64,000 nt of DNA. It comes from Spisula solida (Eukaryota > Mollusca > Bivalvia > Venerida > Mactridae). A program made the translations under genes and the position numbers. Under the pieces are notes generated by a model. That model saw nothing but the letters and a program-made list of their open reading frames with translations, searched no databases and was not told the DNA's origin. Positions 1 to 11,220 of this stretch are shown one piece after another. Position 1 is the stretch's first letter. Each line of letters opens with the position of its first letter. The stretch is from positions 42,350,601-42,414,600 of the forward strand of contig OX365948.1 in the NCBI GenBank assembly GCA_947247005.1, read 5' to 3'.

Positions 1-86
1 CGTCATCGGCCAATATCACATTTTTCAGGTCAACAAAACATCATATTCACCTCAACATAAGTCAATAACAGTATAATAACGCATTA
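1..86. repeat. Half of a fold-back repeat, cut by the window edge
   Basis: The first ~86 bases match the right arm of the fold-back element at 43468-43648: both contain a GGTCAA...CATCATATTCA core followed by an ACATAAGTC stretch. The matching left arm would lie before base 1. No gene is seen here. Confidence 0.6.
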
Positions 87-337
87 TATTATGACGCGTT
101 AAGTGGTGCGATTTATAATTTGTACAACTGAGCCTTTTATTTTAATATTGCACTTTGGTACTGCCATAAATATAAGTATCTATGTAACGACAATACTCGA
201 TATATCTCGAACAGAAATTGTCCTGTTTAAGTGTCATTATTTGATAATGAAAACAGCATTGAAAATGCATTCCCAATACTTACACTGGACTGGTATAATA
301 ACTATGGACAATATCTATACTGGTGATACATGTATAT

Positions 338-759
338 CAGTGTAGCAATACCATGTGACTTTTGACTACAGTTACAAGAAGAAATTTGTAAACATTGGAA
401 AATAAAATTGTCATAAATATTTTATTTCTTTATCGATTTCTATGAAATATACACCACGCTATGGAGACAAATTATTTGTTTTCCATGAAATATAAAATCT
501 TTTTTCAGCGGCTGTGCCGTTTTGTCCATTACCTTGTGAAACCGTGGAACGTGTAGGTTTCACAGGGTAATGGAAAAATCGGCAATACTCCTGAAAAAGA
601 CCTTATATTTCATGGAAAGCAAATGCTTTTCCACTTAGCGTGGCGTATATTTTAAAGAAATCGATGAAAAATAAAATACTTATGGCTATATTTGTGTTCC
701 AATGTTTATAAATTTCTACTTGTAACTGTAGTCAAAAGCCACGTGGTATTGCTACACTG
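338..759. mobile_element. MITE with ~40-bp terminal inverted repeats and 5-bp TSD (copy 1)
   Basis: The ends are inverted copies of each other: CAGTGTAGCAATACC at 338 and its complement ending in GCTACACTG at 759. The inverted match continues through much of the 422-bp element, so it could fold into one long hairpin. It is flanked on both sides by TATAT (333-337 and 760-764). A shorter relative with the same ends lies at 30301-30499. No transposase is encoded. The superfamily is unclear: a 5-bp duplication with CAGTG ends is not diagnostic. Confidence 0.8.
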
Positions 760-934
760 TATATGTATTTCTTTAACATGTTGTATAGTCAATCAGTTTA
801 TTACATGTATACTTACTATTATGATTTTTATAATCTCAATACTGTTGTAATTGATAACTCGAACTCGGATGAATGTTTGCAGTTAAGGGGAGATAACTCC
901 AATAATGCGGACTCACGATCATATAATCACATAG

Positions 935-1494
935 ATGGTTCTGACGAGTCTGCATCTAGTTATGCTGACGATTCTTCAGCTAGTTATGCCGACTTTCCAA
1001 TGCTCGCTAAATGCGTGTGGTTTAAAGTCAAAGCTACATAGGCCTGAATTTAATGAGCTAATAAACAAATATTGTATAATAGGCTTGCAAGAAATGAAAT
1101 GTGATAACTTAGACTCTGTAATTGTTCCAGGTTTTGATATTTTCATGAAAAACAGGAAATCCATTAGTAAAAGGAAATCTGGAGGTTTAGCTCTACTTAT
1201 AAGAAAAAATATCGCGAAGTATGTGTCTGTTAAAGAAACTGATAACAAATTGATTTTGTGGTTTACAATAGATAAGTATTTGTTTAATACTGATAAAAGA
1301 TTATTATGTGGTGTTGTTTATATACCACCTGAATATTCCGAGTATGCTGTAGAAGATCCTTTTCTAGAAACATAAAATGATTTGAACTCATTTTCACAAA
1401 AATATGACAATTTTTGTTTACTAGGTGATTTTAATTCAAGAACCAAATGCTTGCCAGATCATATTGTCCTTCAATTCAAAACTTGGATAACATT
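935..1494 (+). pseudogene. LINE endonuclease (EEP domain) relic, 5' part
   Basis: The translation reads as the N-terminal part of the endonuclease/exonuclease/phosphatase domain that begins many non-LTR retrotransposon ORFs. Visible features are GLKSKL near the start, the IIGLQEMK motif with the catalytic-type Glu, RKSGGLALLIR, GVVYIPPEY, and the CLLGDFNSR motif with Asp and Asn. The frame is open to a TAA at 1373-1375, and the homologous reading continues past that stop. The domain is cut at 1494 by the LINE at 1511-2985 and resumes at 3003. It is a dead fragment with no start codon I would trust. The identification rests on motif order; the LINE clade is not determined. Confidence 0.8.
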
Positions 1495-1510
1495 TTGTAA
1501 GAATATTACT

Positions 1511-2985
1511 TACTTACTTACTTAATCCTCTTCGCCCAGAGGTGGGCATAGGGCCTTCACTACCCGTCTCCATCTACATCGGTCTCTGGCCATTCTTTTC
1601 ACTTCTCCCCATGATAGTCTAAGGGGTTTCAGTTCTGCCTCCAGTGTCCTCCTCCAGGTTGTCACAGGTCGACCTCTTTTTCTGCGTCCCTGTGGATTCC
1701 AGTCCAGGGCATGGCGGGTAATGTTCGATTGTTCTCTCCGCAGAATGTGACCAATCCATCTCCACTTTCTCTCTTTGATGGTCTGGATGATTGGTTCCTG
1801 TTTGGTCTTCCTCCACTACTCCAGATTGCTGATCTTGTCTGGCCATCGTATCTTAAGTATACTTCTAAGGCATTTGTTGACGAAAACCTGTAGTTTGTGA
1901 TCTAGCATCTTAGTGTGCTTCCAGGTTTCCGAGCCATATAGGAGTACCGCCTTGACATTTGAGTTAAATAGTCTGATTTTGGTGTTAAGCCGTATGTTGG
2001 TGTTGTTCCATACTGGTCTTAGGGACGAGAAGACGAACCTCGCTTTTCCAATTCTGACTGTAACATCTTCATCAGCCCCACCATTCCCACTCACAGTGCT
2101 TCCGAGGTATGTGAAGCTGTCAACATCAGCTATATCTTGTCCTTCAAGTCTGATAGGATCATCGTGGAGAGCATTTATTCGTATACTCTTTGTCTTCTTG
2201 ATGTTGATCTCCAGACCTGTTGTCCTCGCTATGTTTTGAAGGGCTTGAGTCTTTTCCTGGATGTGCGCATATGAGTGGGAAAGGAGTCCGATGTCATCCG
2301 CAAAGTCAAGATCTTCAAGCTGTTTTGTGAAGGTCCATTGTAGTCCTCTTGGCTGGCTCGTCACTCTTTTCATAACCCAATCTATGACCATTGTGAATAT
2401 TAAAGGAGACAGCAAGCAGCCTTGTCTAACTCCTGTAGTGACAGCGAAGGATGGGGTGAGGTCTGTGTTATGGATTACTTGACAGATGGTGTTTTCGTAA
2501 TAGCTTTGGATGATATTAACTATCTTGACTGGGATGCCGTAGTTCCTCATAATCTTCCATATGGTTGGGCGATCTATCATGTCAAATGCCTTACGGAAGT
2601 CGATGAAATTTATGTAGAGAGGGGATTGCCATTCCAGTGATTGTTCAATGATTATCCTAAGTGCTGCAATTTGATCGGCACATGACCTTCCTGTGCGAAA
2701 TCCTGCTTGTTCATCTCGCAACTCTTTATCCACTGCCTTCTTCAAGCGTTCTAAAATGATTCTGGTTAGAACTTTACTGGGAATGGACAGGAGCTGGATG
2801 CCTCTCCAATTATTGCAGTCGCCTAAATCTCCTTTCTTTGGCAGTTTGACTATCAGACCTGTCTTCCAATCCGCAGGAACTTCTTCCTTTTCCCAGATGT
2901 CTTGTAACAGCCCTAACATGATGTCTGCTGTCCCTTCAGCGTCAGCTTTGAGGGCTTCTGGCGGGATTCCATCTGGTCCTGGAGC
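1511..2985 (-). mobile_element. 5'-truncated RTE-like LINE insertion with 17-bp TSD
   Basis: This is a complete, boundary-resolved insertion on the - strand. A 17-bp duplication (TTTGTAAGAATATTACT) occurs at 1494-1510 and again at 2986-3002. The 3' end of the element is a short TAAG microsatellite directly after the ORF stop, which is typical of target-primed LINEs ending in a simple repeat. The 5' end is truncated inside the reverse transcriptase domain. The fragment at 51758-52194 has the same C-terminal domain and the same TAAG tail. The RTE-like label is inferred from the C-terminal WIGH...RRKRGRP..TWRR block. Confidence 0.9.
1522..2985 (-). pseudogene. LINE reverse transcriptase fragment with one nonsense codon
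   Basis: This is the coding part of the LINE at 1511-2985. It enters at the KAPGPDGIPPEALK motif of the RT fingers. It then runs through PKKGDLGDCNNWRGIQLL, QAGFRTGRSCADQI, the FIDFRKAFD motif (first catalytic Asp), GVRQGCLLSP, and FADDIGLL (the active-site Asp pair), to YLGS and LLYGSE. A single in-frame TAG at 1816-1818 falls after KISNLE. Beyond it the same frame continues to the end: WRWIGHILRRE, RRKRGRPVTTWRR, RWRRVVKALCPPLGEED, then TAA at 1522. There are no frameshifts over 488 codons, so the insertion is fairly young. The endonuclease domain is missing through 5' truncation, so this copy cannot move by itself. Confidence 0.92.
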
Positions 2986-3002
2986 TTTGTAAGAATATTA
3001 CT

Positions 3003-3430
3003 AGGAAACAAGTATGCTTCCCCAATATAAACAGAACTCGTCTAAACGGAGACAAATCTGTAAACAATCATGGCTATCAATTTATTGGTTTTTTTTAAAA
3101 CTGAATGGTATGAATATTTTAAACGGTAGAACAAAGTCCGATATACCTTGAACAGAAGCGTGCAAAGGGACTAGTGTTTTAGATTATTTTATTTGTAATT
3201 CAGCACTTTTTAAATATGTACTCATTTTGAAAGTATTAGACTTCTGCGAAATGCTGTCTGATGTACATAATCCGATTGAACTGAACCTAGGATTCAAAAT
3301 ACGTATCGGTTATCAAAAACAAAATAATGACCAACCAACAATTAAGTTATGGAATAGATCGAAAACATGTAACTTTATTAATAATATTGACTTGAATAAA
3401 GTACAACATAATTTTTATTATACATGATAT
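3003..3430 (+). pseudogene. LINE endonuclease relic, 3' part
   Basis: This continues the endonuclease domain interrupted at 1494. Reading across the empty site gives NGDKSVNNHGYQF, then (after a frameshift) a NGRTKSDIP-like strand, VLDYFICNSALF, and SDVHNPIELNL, which aligns with the SDHxP motif that closes EEP domains. Several stops and at least two frame changes show it is an old, decayed copy. It ends around 3430 with no reverse transcriptase behind it, so the host element was itself truncated. Confidence 0.75.
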
Positions 3431-3473
3431 GCTTAACAACATATCTTCAAAAAATGAAATCAACCTACATAAT

Positions 3474-3710
3474 ATAGGGCCATAACTCCTTTAAAATTAA
3501 TCTGACCGATATCCGCTGACGATATGCACAACTAGACTTGGTACTGATGATATTTGCCAAGTTTCATTGAAATCCGACCACTGGTTGCAGAGAAATAGCG
3601 TGGACAAAATGTGTACGGACCAACCGACCAACCGACGGACCGACCAACAGACCAACCTCAAGCATGACTCCAATATAGCCCCCATATACTATGTATCTGG
3701 GGGTATAACA
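3474..3710. repeat. Dispersed repeat with ACCGACC-rich segment
   Basis: It starts with a GGGCCATAACTCC phrase, passes through CAAGTTTCATTGAAATCCGA, then a short run of ACCGACC/ACCAACC units (3617-3658), and ends near CCCCCATATACTATGTATC. The same kind of text, a TTTCAT phrase then a CGGAC-type run, occurs at 50722-50987. It looks like a non-coding interspersed element. No target duplication was identified. Confidence 0.45.
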
Positions 3711-4432
3711 ACAAAAATGCGAACAAAATAGACAGCTTTGGTTATCGAATGCAAACGACTACGGCATAATGTAAAATATTAATATCAACTAACAGAGACT
3801 AACAGAGACAGATTTAAAAGACGTGTTTTAACGACTATCATAGCTATTCAAATTGCTTGACAGGGAATTTTAGTTTATGTATTGTTTGTAAGCTATAAAT
3901 ATAATCCTGCTTACTAATGCAAGGCTGTATTCAATGTCCATTTTATCAAGTATCACGGGTTTTTAGTGGGTTGTGTATTATCTTTTAGTTAGCTACTATG
4001 CTATCAAGAGGTGCATACAGTACACATGCATATCAGCATGATCTTATTTCGTGACTTGTTCAGTGAGTTTTGTTGAATTTCTTAGTATTTAATTCCTTAA
4101 AACACTGAGAGCAGCACATGTCTCTCCAGAATACACGATAGAAGCATTGAGATCGGACCAGAATAAGACAAATGAACTGTATGTATGGTAAATCTGATAT
4201 GTGCACATTCAAAGTTTTGAACAGTAGCAGGATTATAAACATGTTCTCATACTCAAACTCCATGCCCAAACTCATACCCTTTGTAGATCCGTTTTCCCAC
4301 CATGTGTATACACCTTCTCGAGAGCACGTATACTCGATGGAGTATGAAGGGCTCATTTATAAAATACAATATAGATGTAACTTATTCATTACTAAACTTA
4401 GATATATCATGTATTCATTTTCTTAGATAGTT
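3711..4432. other. No gene seen
   Basis: AT-rich sequence with short chance ORFs on both strands (4060-4426). None has recognisable motifs or codon structure. No inverted ends or tandem units were noticed. Confidence 0.5.
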
Positions 4433-4566
4433 CATTTCCGTTTTAGTTTGACTGACTGAGTCGGCAGACTTTCGGGACGGGATGCCGTGTTTTCAGTGCT
4501 TTGTGTGTTTTCTGTGCTCGGCTGGTTAGGTTCAGTACTACCTTCCCTGTCTGACTTAATATAATC
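4433..4566. repeat. Fragment of a dispersed repeat (TGCTCGGCTGGTT family)
   Basis: It contains TTTAGTTTGACTGACTGAG, then a CAGACTTTCGGGA phrase, and ends in CCTTCCCTGTCTGACTTAAT. The first part recurs at 8088-8135. The end recurs at 9945-9992 and 60295-60350. It therefore marks a family with a conserved right end. No coding content. Confidence 0.65.
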
Positions 4567-5009
4567 GTTTTGATGCAAAGTGGTGCCGAATCTGAAACTT
4601 ATATAATAAACGTTTTCTTGAGAATATGCTCCAACTGAATGACGGTGTAAGAGTTTGAGCACGGAGTATACCACGACACGACTTTCGACCTTCTATTAAA
4701 ATAATTTTACAGCTGATACATTGTCAGTATTTACAAAGACCTAATTATACACAGATTGGACACTTTATTGAAAACGGGGAGAAAAAGCAAAATAGCATGC
4801 ACCAGATGCTGATATTTTTCATGAACGCTTTTGTTTGTCATCCTTTTTTAATGACCAATATCTTATTTTGAAGAGCTAGGTTTCTTCTACTGCGTGATGT
4901 AACTTATTTTTTTTCTATCTCTTATAGAATTCAGAAAGGTATTGCTTGAATGGGACAAATTGGGTATATTCTGATAAAATTGGAATTTCCATAAAAATGA
5001 GAGTATGTC

Positions 5010-5954
5010 CACAGGTAACTGTATCATTAATAAACAGTACCTAAAAAAAAATTTTTTTTGTTAAATTTAGAATTCTTATACAAGGTATATTTCCCGGAGA
5101 AGTGATCGTACAGTCACTGGGTTATTTTGTTTTTTTCATAATTTAAAGCATTTACGGCATTATTCATCTATTCAAAGATGTGGGTGATCAAAAACATCTT
5201 TGTGAATCGAAAGCATTCGAAAACATGCTTAAATTTACCTTCGTACGATATAATTCATTGTTTAAACTTTGATTTTATTTTTCGAGGGCGTAAAACGCTG
5301 TAGGAACGACTGTAGCGGTTTTTAGTGTGTCTGACGGGTATTTAGAACGTATTTTATAACGGTCGTTTTCATTGGCGTAGTATACATCGTTTGTACGCTG
5401 GTTACCAAGTCCTGGGAAACCCCAATGAAATCAACCAATGAAAATCGTTGTTACAAAAAGGAAATCACGCGCATCATTCGGAACGTTCGGAGAAACATGG
5501 AGTCATTTTGACATTTAAATATGCAAACGATTCGTTTTTCGGCTTACACGTATACATTCACTGAAGTGAACATGTGTCAACCAGGTAAATCTGTTCCAAC
5601 TTTTTCGTTCTTTAATTTTACCGCATTATTATGTTTCTACACAACGGTAAATTCGACATATGTTGGTGATTTCCTCAATATTTCCATGTTTTAGTTTTTA
5701 TTGAGTCCACCCCAGTGACCGGTTGGTCACCGTGAAAAGTATTTATGGTATAACTGTTTAACTACTTGACCAATTTCGATGGGATTTCGCATGAAAGTAG
5801 TTATAGTCATGTTTTTTACGAATATAATTACTTTATGAAGATATCGAAAGCCAATTCTAGTTTTTGATACCTGGTCAATTCATGGAAATACACCTTGTAT
5901 AAGAATTCTAAATTTTTTTTTAGGTACTGTTTATTAATGATACAGTTACCTGTG
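5010..5954. mobile_element. 945-bp non-autonomous DNA transposon with 8-bp TSD
   Basis: The ends are inverted copies about 75 bp long. They start CACAGGTAACTGTATCATTA at 5010, with the complement ending at 5954, and both arms run through a poly-A/T stretch to an AGAATTCTTATACAAGG core. AGTATGTC is duplicated at 5002-5009 and 5955-5962. An 8-bp duplication fits hAT or P-type transposons. The interior (5090-5885) holds no long ORF, so movement would depend on a transposase elsewhere. Confidence 0.88.
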
Positions 5955-5962
5955 AGTATGTC

Positions 5963-6626
5963 TGGCTCTTTGAGGTCTAATGTTTTATTTCCTGACTGAT
6001 TTCAATGCAGAATAATAAATCTATTGCATAAACTTATTAGTTTATTAGGTACACGAAAACAGGAGATATAAGGAATTTAAAAAAACGAGATTTCACGAGA
6101 TTTCAGAAGACTGCCGCGAGATATTGCGAGATTTGGTAGATTTTTCCAATCTTTGTATATTTAGGTCTTTGGTATTTATAAGCGTTTATTGTTGAAAATT
6201 AGATTGCATCTGAGTCATCTGCGAAATATGCAACAAGAATATGAGTTTCACCTTCTACTAGAATGTCCTTATACTATGAAAAACAAAAACAATATATCAA
6301 ACTATATTTTTGGAAGCGACGAAATATCCCTAAATTTGTAGAACTTATGTCATCTGAAAAAACAAAATATTATTCTTAACCTCTCTCAATATATTTATAA
6401 AAGTCTAAAACGAAGAGATGCAGAATATTATGTACGTTAACCATTGTAACTACTGTAAGAAAACTGTTAGTAATCAATTTTGTATGTGGCATTTTGCATA
6501 TTCGTTGTCCAGCACTAGGCTGCTTCGTATCTTTCAAAATTACATATACTCTCTGTTGTGGATTGTCCTTGTGGTGTGTGTGTTGTCCGGTTGTTAATTT
6601 CCTACCAACTCACTCGTGTTCTTTTT
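5963..6626. other. No gene seen
   Basis: AT-rich sequence. A short triplet of ACGAGATTT-like phrases at 6084-6132 is the only local structure noticed. No ORF is convincing. Confidence 0.45.
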
Positions 6627-8088
6627 AGCTCACCTGTCACAAAGTAACAGAGTGAGCTTTTGTGATCACTCTTCGTCCGTCGTCCGTCGTCCGTCGTCCG
6701 TCGTCAGTCCGTCCGTCCGTCAACAATTTGCTTGTGTAGACACTAGAGGTCACAATTTTGACTTAATCTTTATGAAACTTGGTCACAATGATCATCTCAA
6801 CAAAATCTAGGTCAAGTTCGATATTGGGTCATTCGGGGTCAAAAACTAGGTCACAAGGTCAAATCATAGAAAAACCTTGTGTAGTCACTAGAGGTCACAA
6901 TTTTGACCTAATCTTTATGAAACTTGGTCACAATGATTATCACAACAAAATCTAGGTCAAGTTCGATATTGGGTCATTCGGGGTCAAAAACTAGGTCACA
7001 AGGTCAAATCATAGAAAAACCTTGTGTAGTCACTAGAGGTCACAATTTTGACCTAATCTTTATGAAACTTGGTCACAATGATTATCACAACAAAATCTAG
7101 GTCAAGTTCGATATTGGGTCATCCGGGGTCAAAAACTAGGTCACAAGGTCAAATCATAAAAAAACCTTGTGTAGACACTAGACGTCACAATTTTGACTTA
7201 ATCTTTATGAAACTTGGTCACAATGATCATGTCAACTAAATCTAGGTCAAGTTCGGTATTGGGTCATCCGGGGTCAAAAACTAGGTCACAAGGTCAAATC
7301 ATAGAAAAACCTTGTGTAGCCACTTGAGGTCACAATTTTGACCTAATCTTTATAAAACTTGGTCACAATGATTATCACAACAAAATCTAGGTCAAGTTCG
7401 ATATTGGGTTATCCGGGGTCAAAAACTAGGTCACAAGGTCAAATCATAAAAAAACCTTGTGTAGACACTAGAGGTCACAATTTTGACCTAATCTTTATGA
7501 AACTTGGTCACAGTGATCATCACAACAAAATCTAGGTCAAGTTCGATATTGGGTCATCCGGGGTTAAAAACTAGGTCACAAGGTCTAATCATAGAAAAAC
7601 CTTGCGTAGTCACTAGAGATCACAATTTTGACCTAATCTTTATGAAACTTGGTCACAGTGATCATCACAACAAAATCTAGGTCAAGTTCGATATTAGGTC
7701 ATCCGGGGTCAAAAACTAGGTCACAAGGTCTAATCATAGAAAAACCTTGTGTAGTCACTAGAGGTCACAATTTTGACCTAATCTTTATGATACTTGGTCA
7801 CAATGATCATCACAACAAAATCTAGGTCAAGTTCGATATTGGGTCATCCGGGGTCAAAAACTAGGTCACAAGGTCAAATCATAGAAAAACCTTGTATAGT
7901 CACTAGAGGTCACAATTTTAGCCTAATCCTTATGAAACTTGGTCAGAGTGATCATCTAAACAAAATCTAGGTCAAGTGCGATATTGCGTCATATGGGGCC
8001 AAGAACTAGGTCACTAGGTCAAATCACAGGTCTTGCATGTACTGCTATAACAGGTGAGCGACCTAGGGCCCTTTGGGCCCTCTTGTTT
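6627..8088. mobile_element. Element built around a 145-bp tandem array, with inverted CTCACCTGT ends
   Basis: The left end AGCTCACCTGTCAC (6627) is inverted to ACAGGTGAGC near the right end (8050-8059). That is followed by a GC-rich hairpin, GGGCCCTTTGGGCCC. A CGTCCGTC-rich leader (6670-6722) precedes nine units of a 145-bp repeat. The units begin at 6731, 6876, 7021, 7166, 7311, 7456, 7601, 7746 and 7891, with no length change between starts. Each unit is full of GGTCA/TGACC half-sites. A shorter, decayed copy lies at 25940-26669. The layout of leader, internal tandem units and hairpin end resembles non-autonomous elements common in bivalves; the class is inferred. Confidence 0.85.
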
Positions 8089-8200
8089 AGTTTGACTGAC
8101 TGAAGCAGCAGACTTTCGGGATGGGATGCCCGATTTTGTATTTCATGTTCCTGTACTAGTTTTTGGGAGGCGTTTAAGCCTCTCATTACTACCATGCCCA
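8088..8200. repeat. Dispersed repeat fragment abutting the 145-bp array element
   Basis: It shares the GTTTGACTGACTGA...CAGACTTTCGGGA text with 4440-4480. It also contains GGGAGGCGTTTAAGCCTCTC, a small hairpin whose relative (GGGAGGCCTTAGCCTCTC) appears at 15176. Confidence 0.5.
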
Positions 8201-8869
8201 TTTCTTAATACAAAATTAACCGCGTTTAGGCTGCTATGTGAATCCGCATTCAAGTAGTTCCAGAAACTGTCAACATTCCCAATACTGCTACAATTTTATA
8301 ACTGATTTAAGCCAATCAGCAACATTTGTTTATTCTAAGATCAAAAATTATTGTGAAACTGTTCGTTAAATCGATATTTTTGCAAAAGAATCACTACACC
8401 GGCCGATACCAAACTTGTTTCATAATACGAAAATGAGGTGTTCATCAAATGTCCCCGCTGTAAAGCTATTTTTAGAAACTTCAGACTACGGTCAAGTGAT
8501 GGTTTTATCAATGAATCGTATACGGTCTGTAAAGTACTGTTATGCAATCATATGGTGCCGCTGTACTAGCTAGCCGCTTTCTATAGACTGTCTCACGCTG
8601 TGAGGGAAGTGATTACCAGACGGCACTGTAGAATCTGATAAATAGGCGCGTAGTATTATTTTAAAGCCACTTTTGACATACGCATTCAATACACGTATTA
8701 CATATAAATTAATATGCACCTTTTAACAATTATTTAGATACCCAACATGCCTATATAGTCACATATGTCTATTTTGACATTCAAGACAAGATCGGCAGTA
8801 AGAAAACGAACATTAAACGTGTAAAGTCGGTTTAAGCTTTAGTAGCAGCAACCAGATCGCCTCCCACCA

Positions 8870-9992
8870 CTACTCTCAGTGCTTTGATTTATGTTGGGCA
8901 TGGTCTGCGCCTTTTCGAGTTACGTTGTATATTATCATTTAGTTCTCGTGTGTCCCTTCGTGCCCCGCTGTTTCTGTTGGGCGTTGCTACTTCAGGTAGT
9001 TTCGTATTTTGTTTATCTATTAGTATGTGGGCTGCAACTCCAATTCAGTTTATAGTGGAGTTTTTCATTCAGTAATATGTCATAATTTCTCAGTATTCAT
9101 TTTTTACCGGTGCCAAACGTTCTGTGGAGCTAGGAGTTATTTTATTCGCATTTGCTGGTTGTCCCCTAACTTTTTGATTCGGATCCTTGACCGGTTCGTT
9201 CAGGGGTTGATGTACAGCTGTGAAGTTATGAATGTTGTTTTCTGTTGCTTGATTTATTTATTTAGTTCCTTGTGTACCACTGCGATCATATAGCGTGGTT
9301 GTTCACTACGTCATATCTCGACTTTTTCAATTACGTCATGATTTTAATTTATATACTACAATATTCACTTATTTAAACTAGGTCATCCGGCTGGAGTGTT
9401 TACTGTGATCATGTGGCGGGGTTGTTCACTTAGGTATATCTCGACTTATTGAGGCTGGGGCATTCAGCTGGGACATCTTACGTATTGAAACTAGGTCATC
9501 CGGCTAGGGCTTTAAGTTTTTGTATTGCTGAAAGGTCATTCAGCTGAAACCATGTCTTGCAGCTGTTTTAATACTGTAACTTTTGGGGCTTCAAACAGCT
9601 AAAACTATATATTAAAGCAGTTTTACTGTTGTAACTAGGTCATTCAGCGTAGACATTCCGCCTTTTGTTTGCTGAAACTATTCTATTCAGCTTGTTAACA
9701 GATGGGATTAATTTTCTTGTTCGGCAGTACGTGTGTTGGGCACTTCTTTTTAGGACTTTTGACAACTAAAAGTAGGCGTAATAGTCGTTTTGCTGTGGAA
9801 ACTGGGTCATTCAGCTAGGGCATTCAGTCTTTCGGTTGCTGAAACTAATAATTCATTTTACGTTTCGACAGCTTGGACTTGGGCGGATATTTTCTTGTTT
9901 AGTTGGCCATTGTGCTGTGTGTGTTTTTAATGTTTTGTATACTCGGCTGAAGTTGCTTGCTGCCTTCCTTCCCTGTCTGACTTAATATAATA
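8870..9992 (+). repeat. Dispersed repeat with reiterated AGGTCATTCAGCT phrases
   Basis: The phrase ACTAGGTCATCCGGCT or ACTAGGTCATTCAGCT recurs at about 9379, 9490, 9534, 9635 and 9805. The right part (9800-9992) matches 60105-60355 closely: both read through AACAGCTTGGAC, TTGTTTAGT, GGCCATTGTGC or GGGCATTGTGC, a CTCGGCTG phrase and the CCCTGTCTGACTTAAT end. Several short ORFs here (8884-9293) are in this repeat and look like chance frames. Confidence 0.7.
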
Positions 9993-10614
9993 TTCTTTAT
10001 CTGGTGTACGGTGGGTTACAGTGTCAGTGAGTAAGTAAGTTTGTAACTAACTAACTGAGTAAATACTTGTATTTAACTAGGCTACACATTTGGTTTCACG
10101 TGGGCTTCAATGTATAATTAATGCAAACCAAAGACACTTTTTGACATTAAAATGGTGTAGATTATGGTATAAGTAGCATAATTGTCACATAATTATATAA
10201 AAAATAATACAGTAATTGTTATCACACGGCCAGGTGTGCGATTATGCTAATAAACGTCTAGACAAGTGACACACACTTCTGTCACGTGAGTTTATATGGT
10301 TTATCACCTTATGCTTGGTGTTTGACCCCTATAGTGTACTTTGGCATTGTGTCTGAATAACAGTTCTATTAGCCTGAGCTCATATTCAATACATATCTTA
10401 AACCCCTTTCACAATTGCCGTAGAATTTTCTCTGTCGTACGATGCTTGTAAAGCTACGTCTAAACGTAACGACGTACGTCTGGAAAAGGAAAGGAGTAGA
10501 GCCACGAAGGGTAAACAATGGCCCCATGTCCAAATCCTGTGAAAATGATAATTTTTTACCACCAGCTTAAGTATTTTACAAAAACACAATTTTTTTAGAA
10601 ATTTTGTTGAAACT

Positions 10615-11220
10615 GTTACCATGGTAACGGGTATAATATTTTGCCAAAAAATGGAAAAAAACATCTATTTCCATAATAGTGATTCGATATGTAAGTGTGC
10701 ATACATAGACTCTGAGTGATATTAAGAATTGAAACTTACCTTTATTACGAATTTTCAATTTGGTTGCCATGGTAACAGTTTTCAAAAATGCCCAAAATGC
10801 ACATTTATGACACCACATTACATAAATTGTTTGTATGAAACATTTTCAATTGAATATCGTTCGAAATACATCATAATACTTTCCTCTGGATTTTTTGAAT
10901 TAAAGCTGTTCATTGGAACTGTTACCATAGCAACGAAAATATTAAGAAATATTGAAACCAATTAGATCTATTTTTAGTTATTGAAGAAATATGTTTGTAT
11001 TATCAGAATGTTCATACATAGTAAAACAAGAACATTTACAATTATTTTGATTTGGTTACCATGGCAACATATTTGAAAAAACTACCAAAAAGCTCATTAA
11101 AGCCTCAACTTCGAATACAACGTCGCTACGGAACAGTTTTAGAAATAAATCACATGAATTTCTTCTGTGCTTTATAATCTAAGTTTTACATGGGAACTGC
11201 TAGTCTGTTTCCATGGAAAC
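10615..11220. repeat. Degenerate ~150-bp repeat carrying five X-box-like palindromes
   Basis: Five near-palindromes occur at 10615 (GTTACCATGGTAAC), 10763 (GTTGCCATGGTAAC), 10921 (GTTACCATAGCAAC), 11055 (GTTACCATGGCAAC) and 11207 (GTTTCCATGGAAAC). Their spacings are 148, 158, 134 and 152 bp. The sequence between is AT-rich and only loosely similar, with AAATTTTGTTGA- or TTTTGATTTGG-like text before each palindrome. The palindromes match the RFX-family X-box consensus. Whether they are bound is not known. Confidence 0.7.

Noticed and set aside
8884..9293. Hydrophobic ORFs resembling membrane segments
   Set aside because: They lie in a dispersed repeat and contain no conserved features; AT-rich DNA easily encodes Phe/Leu/Ile-rich peptides.
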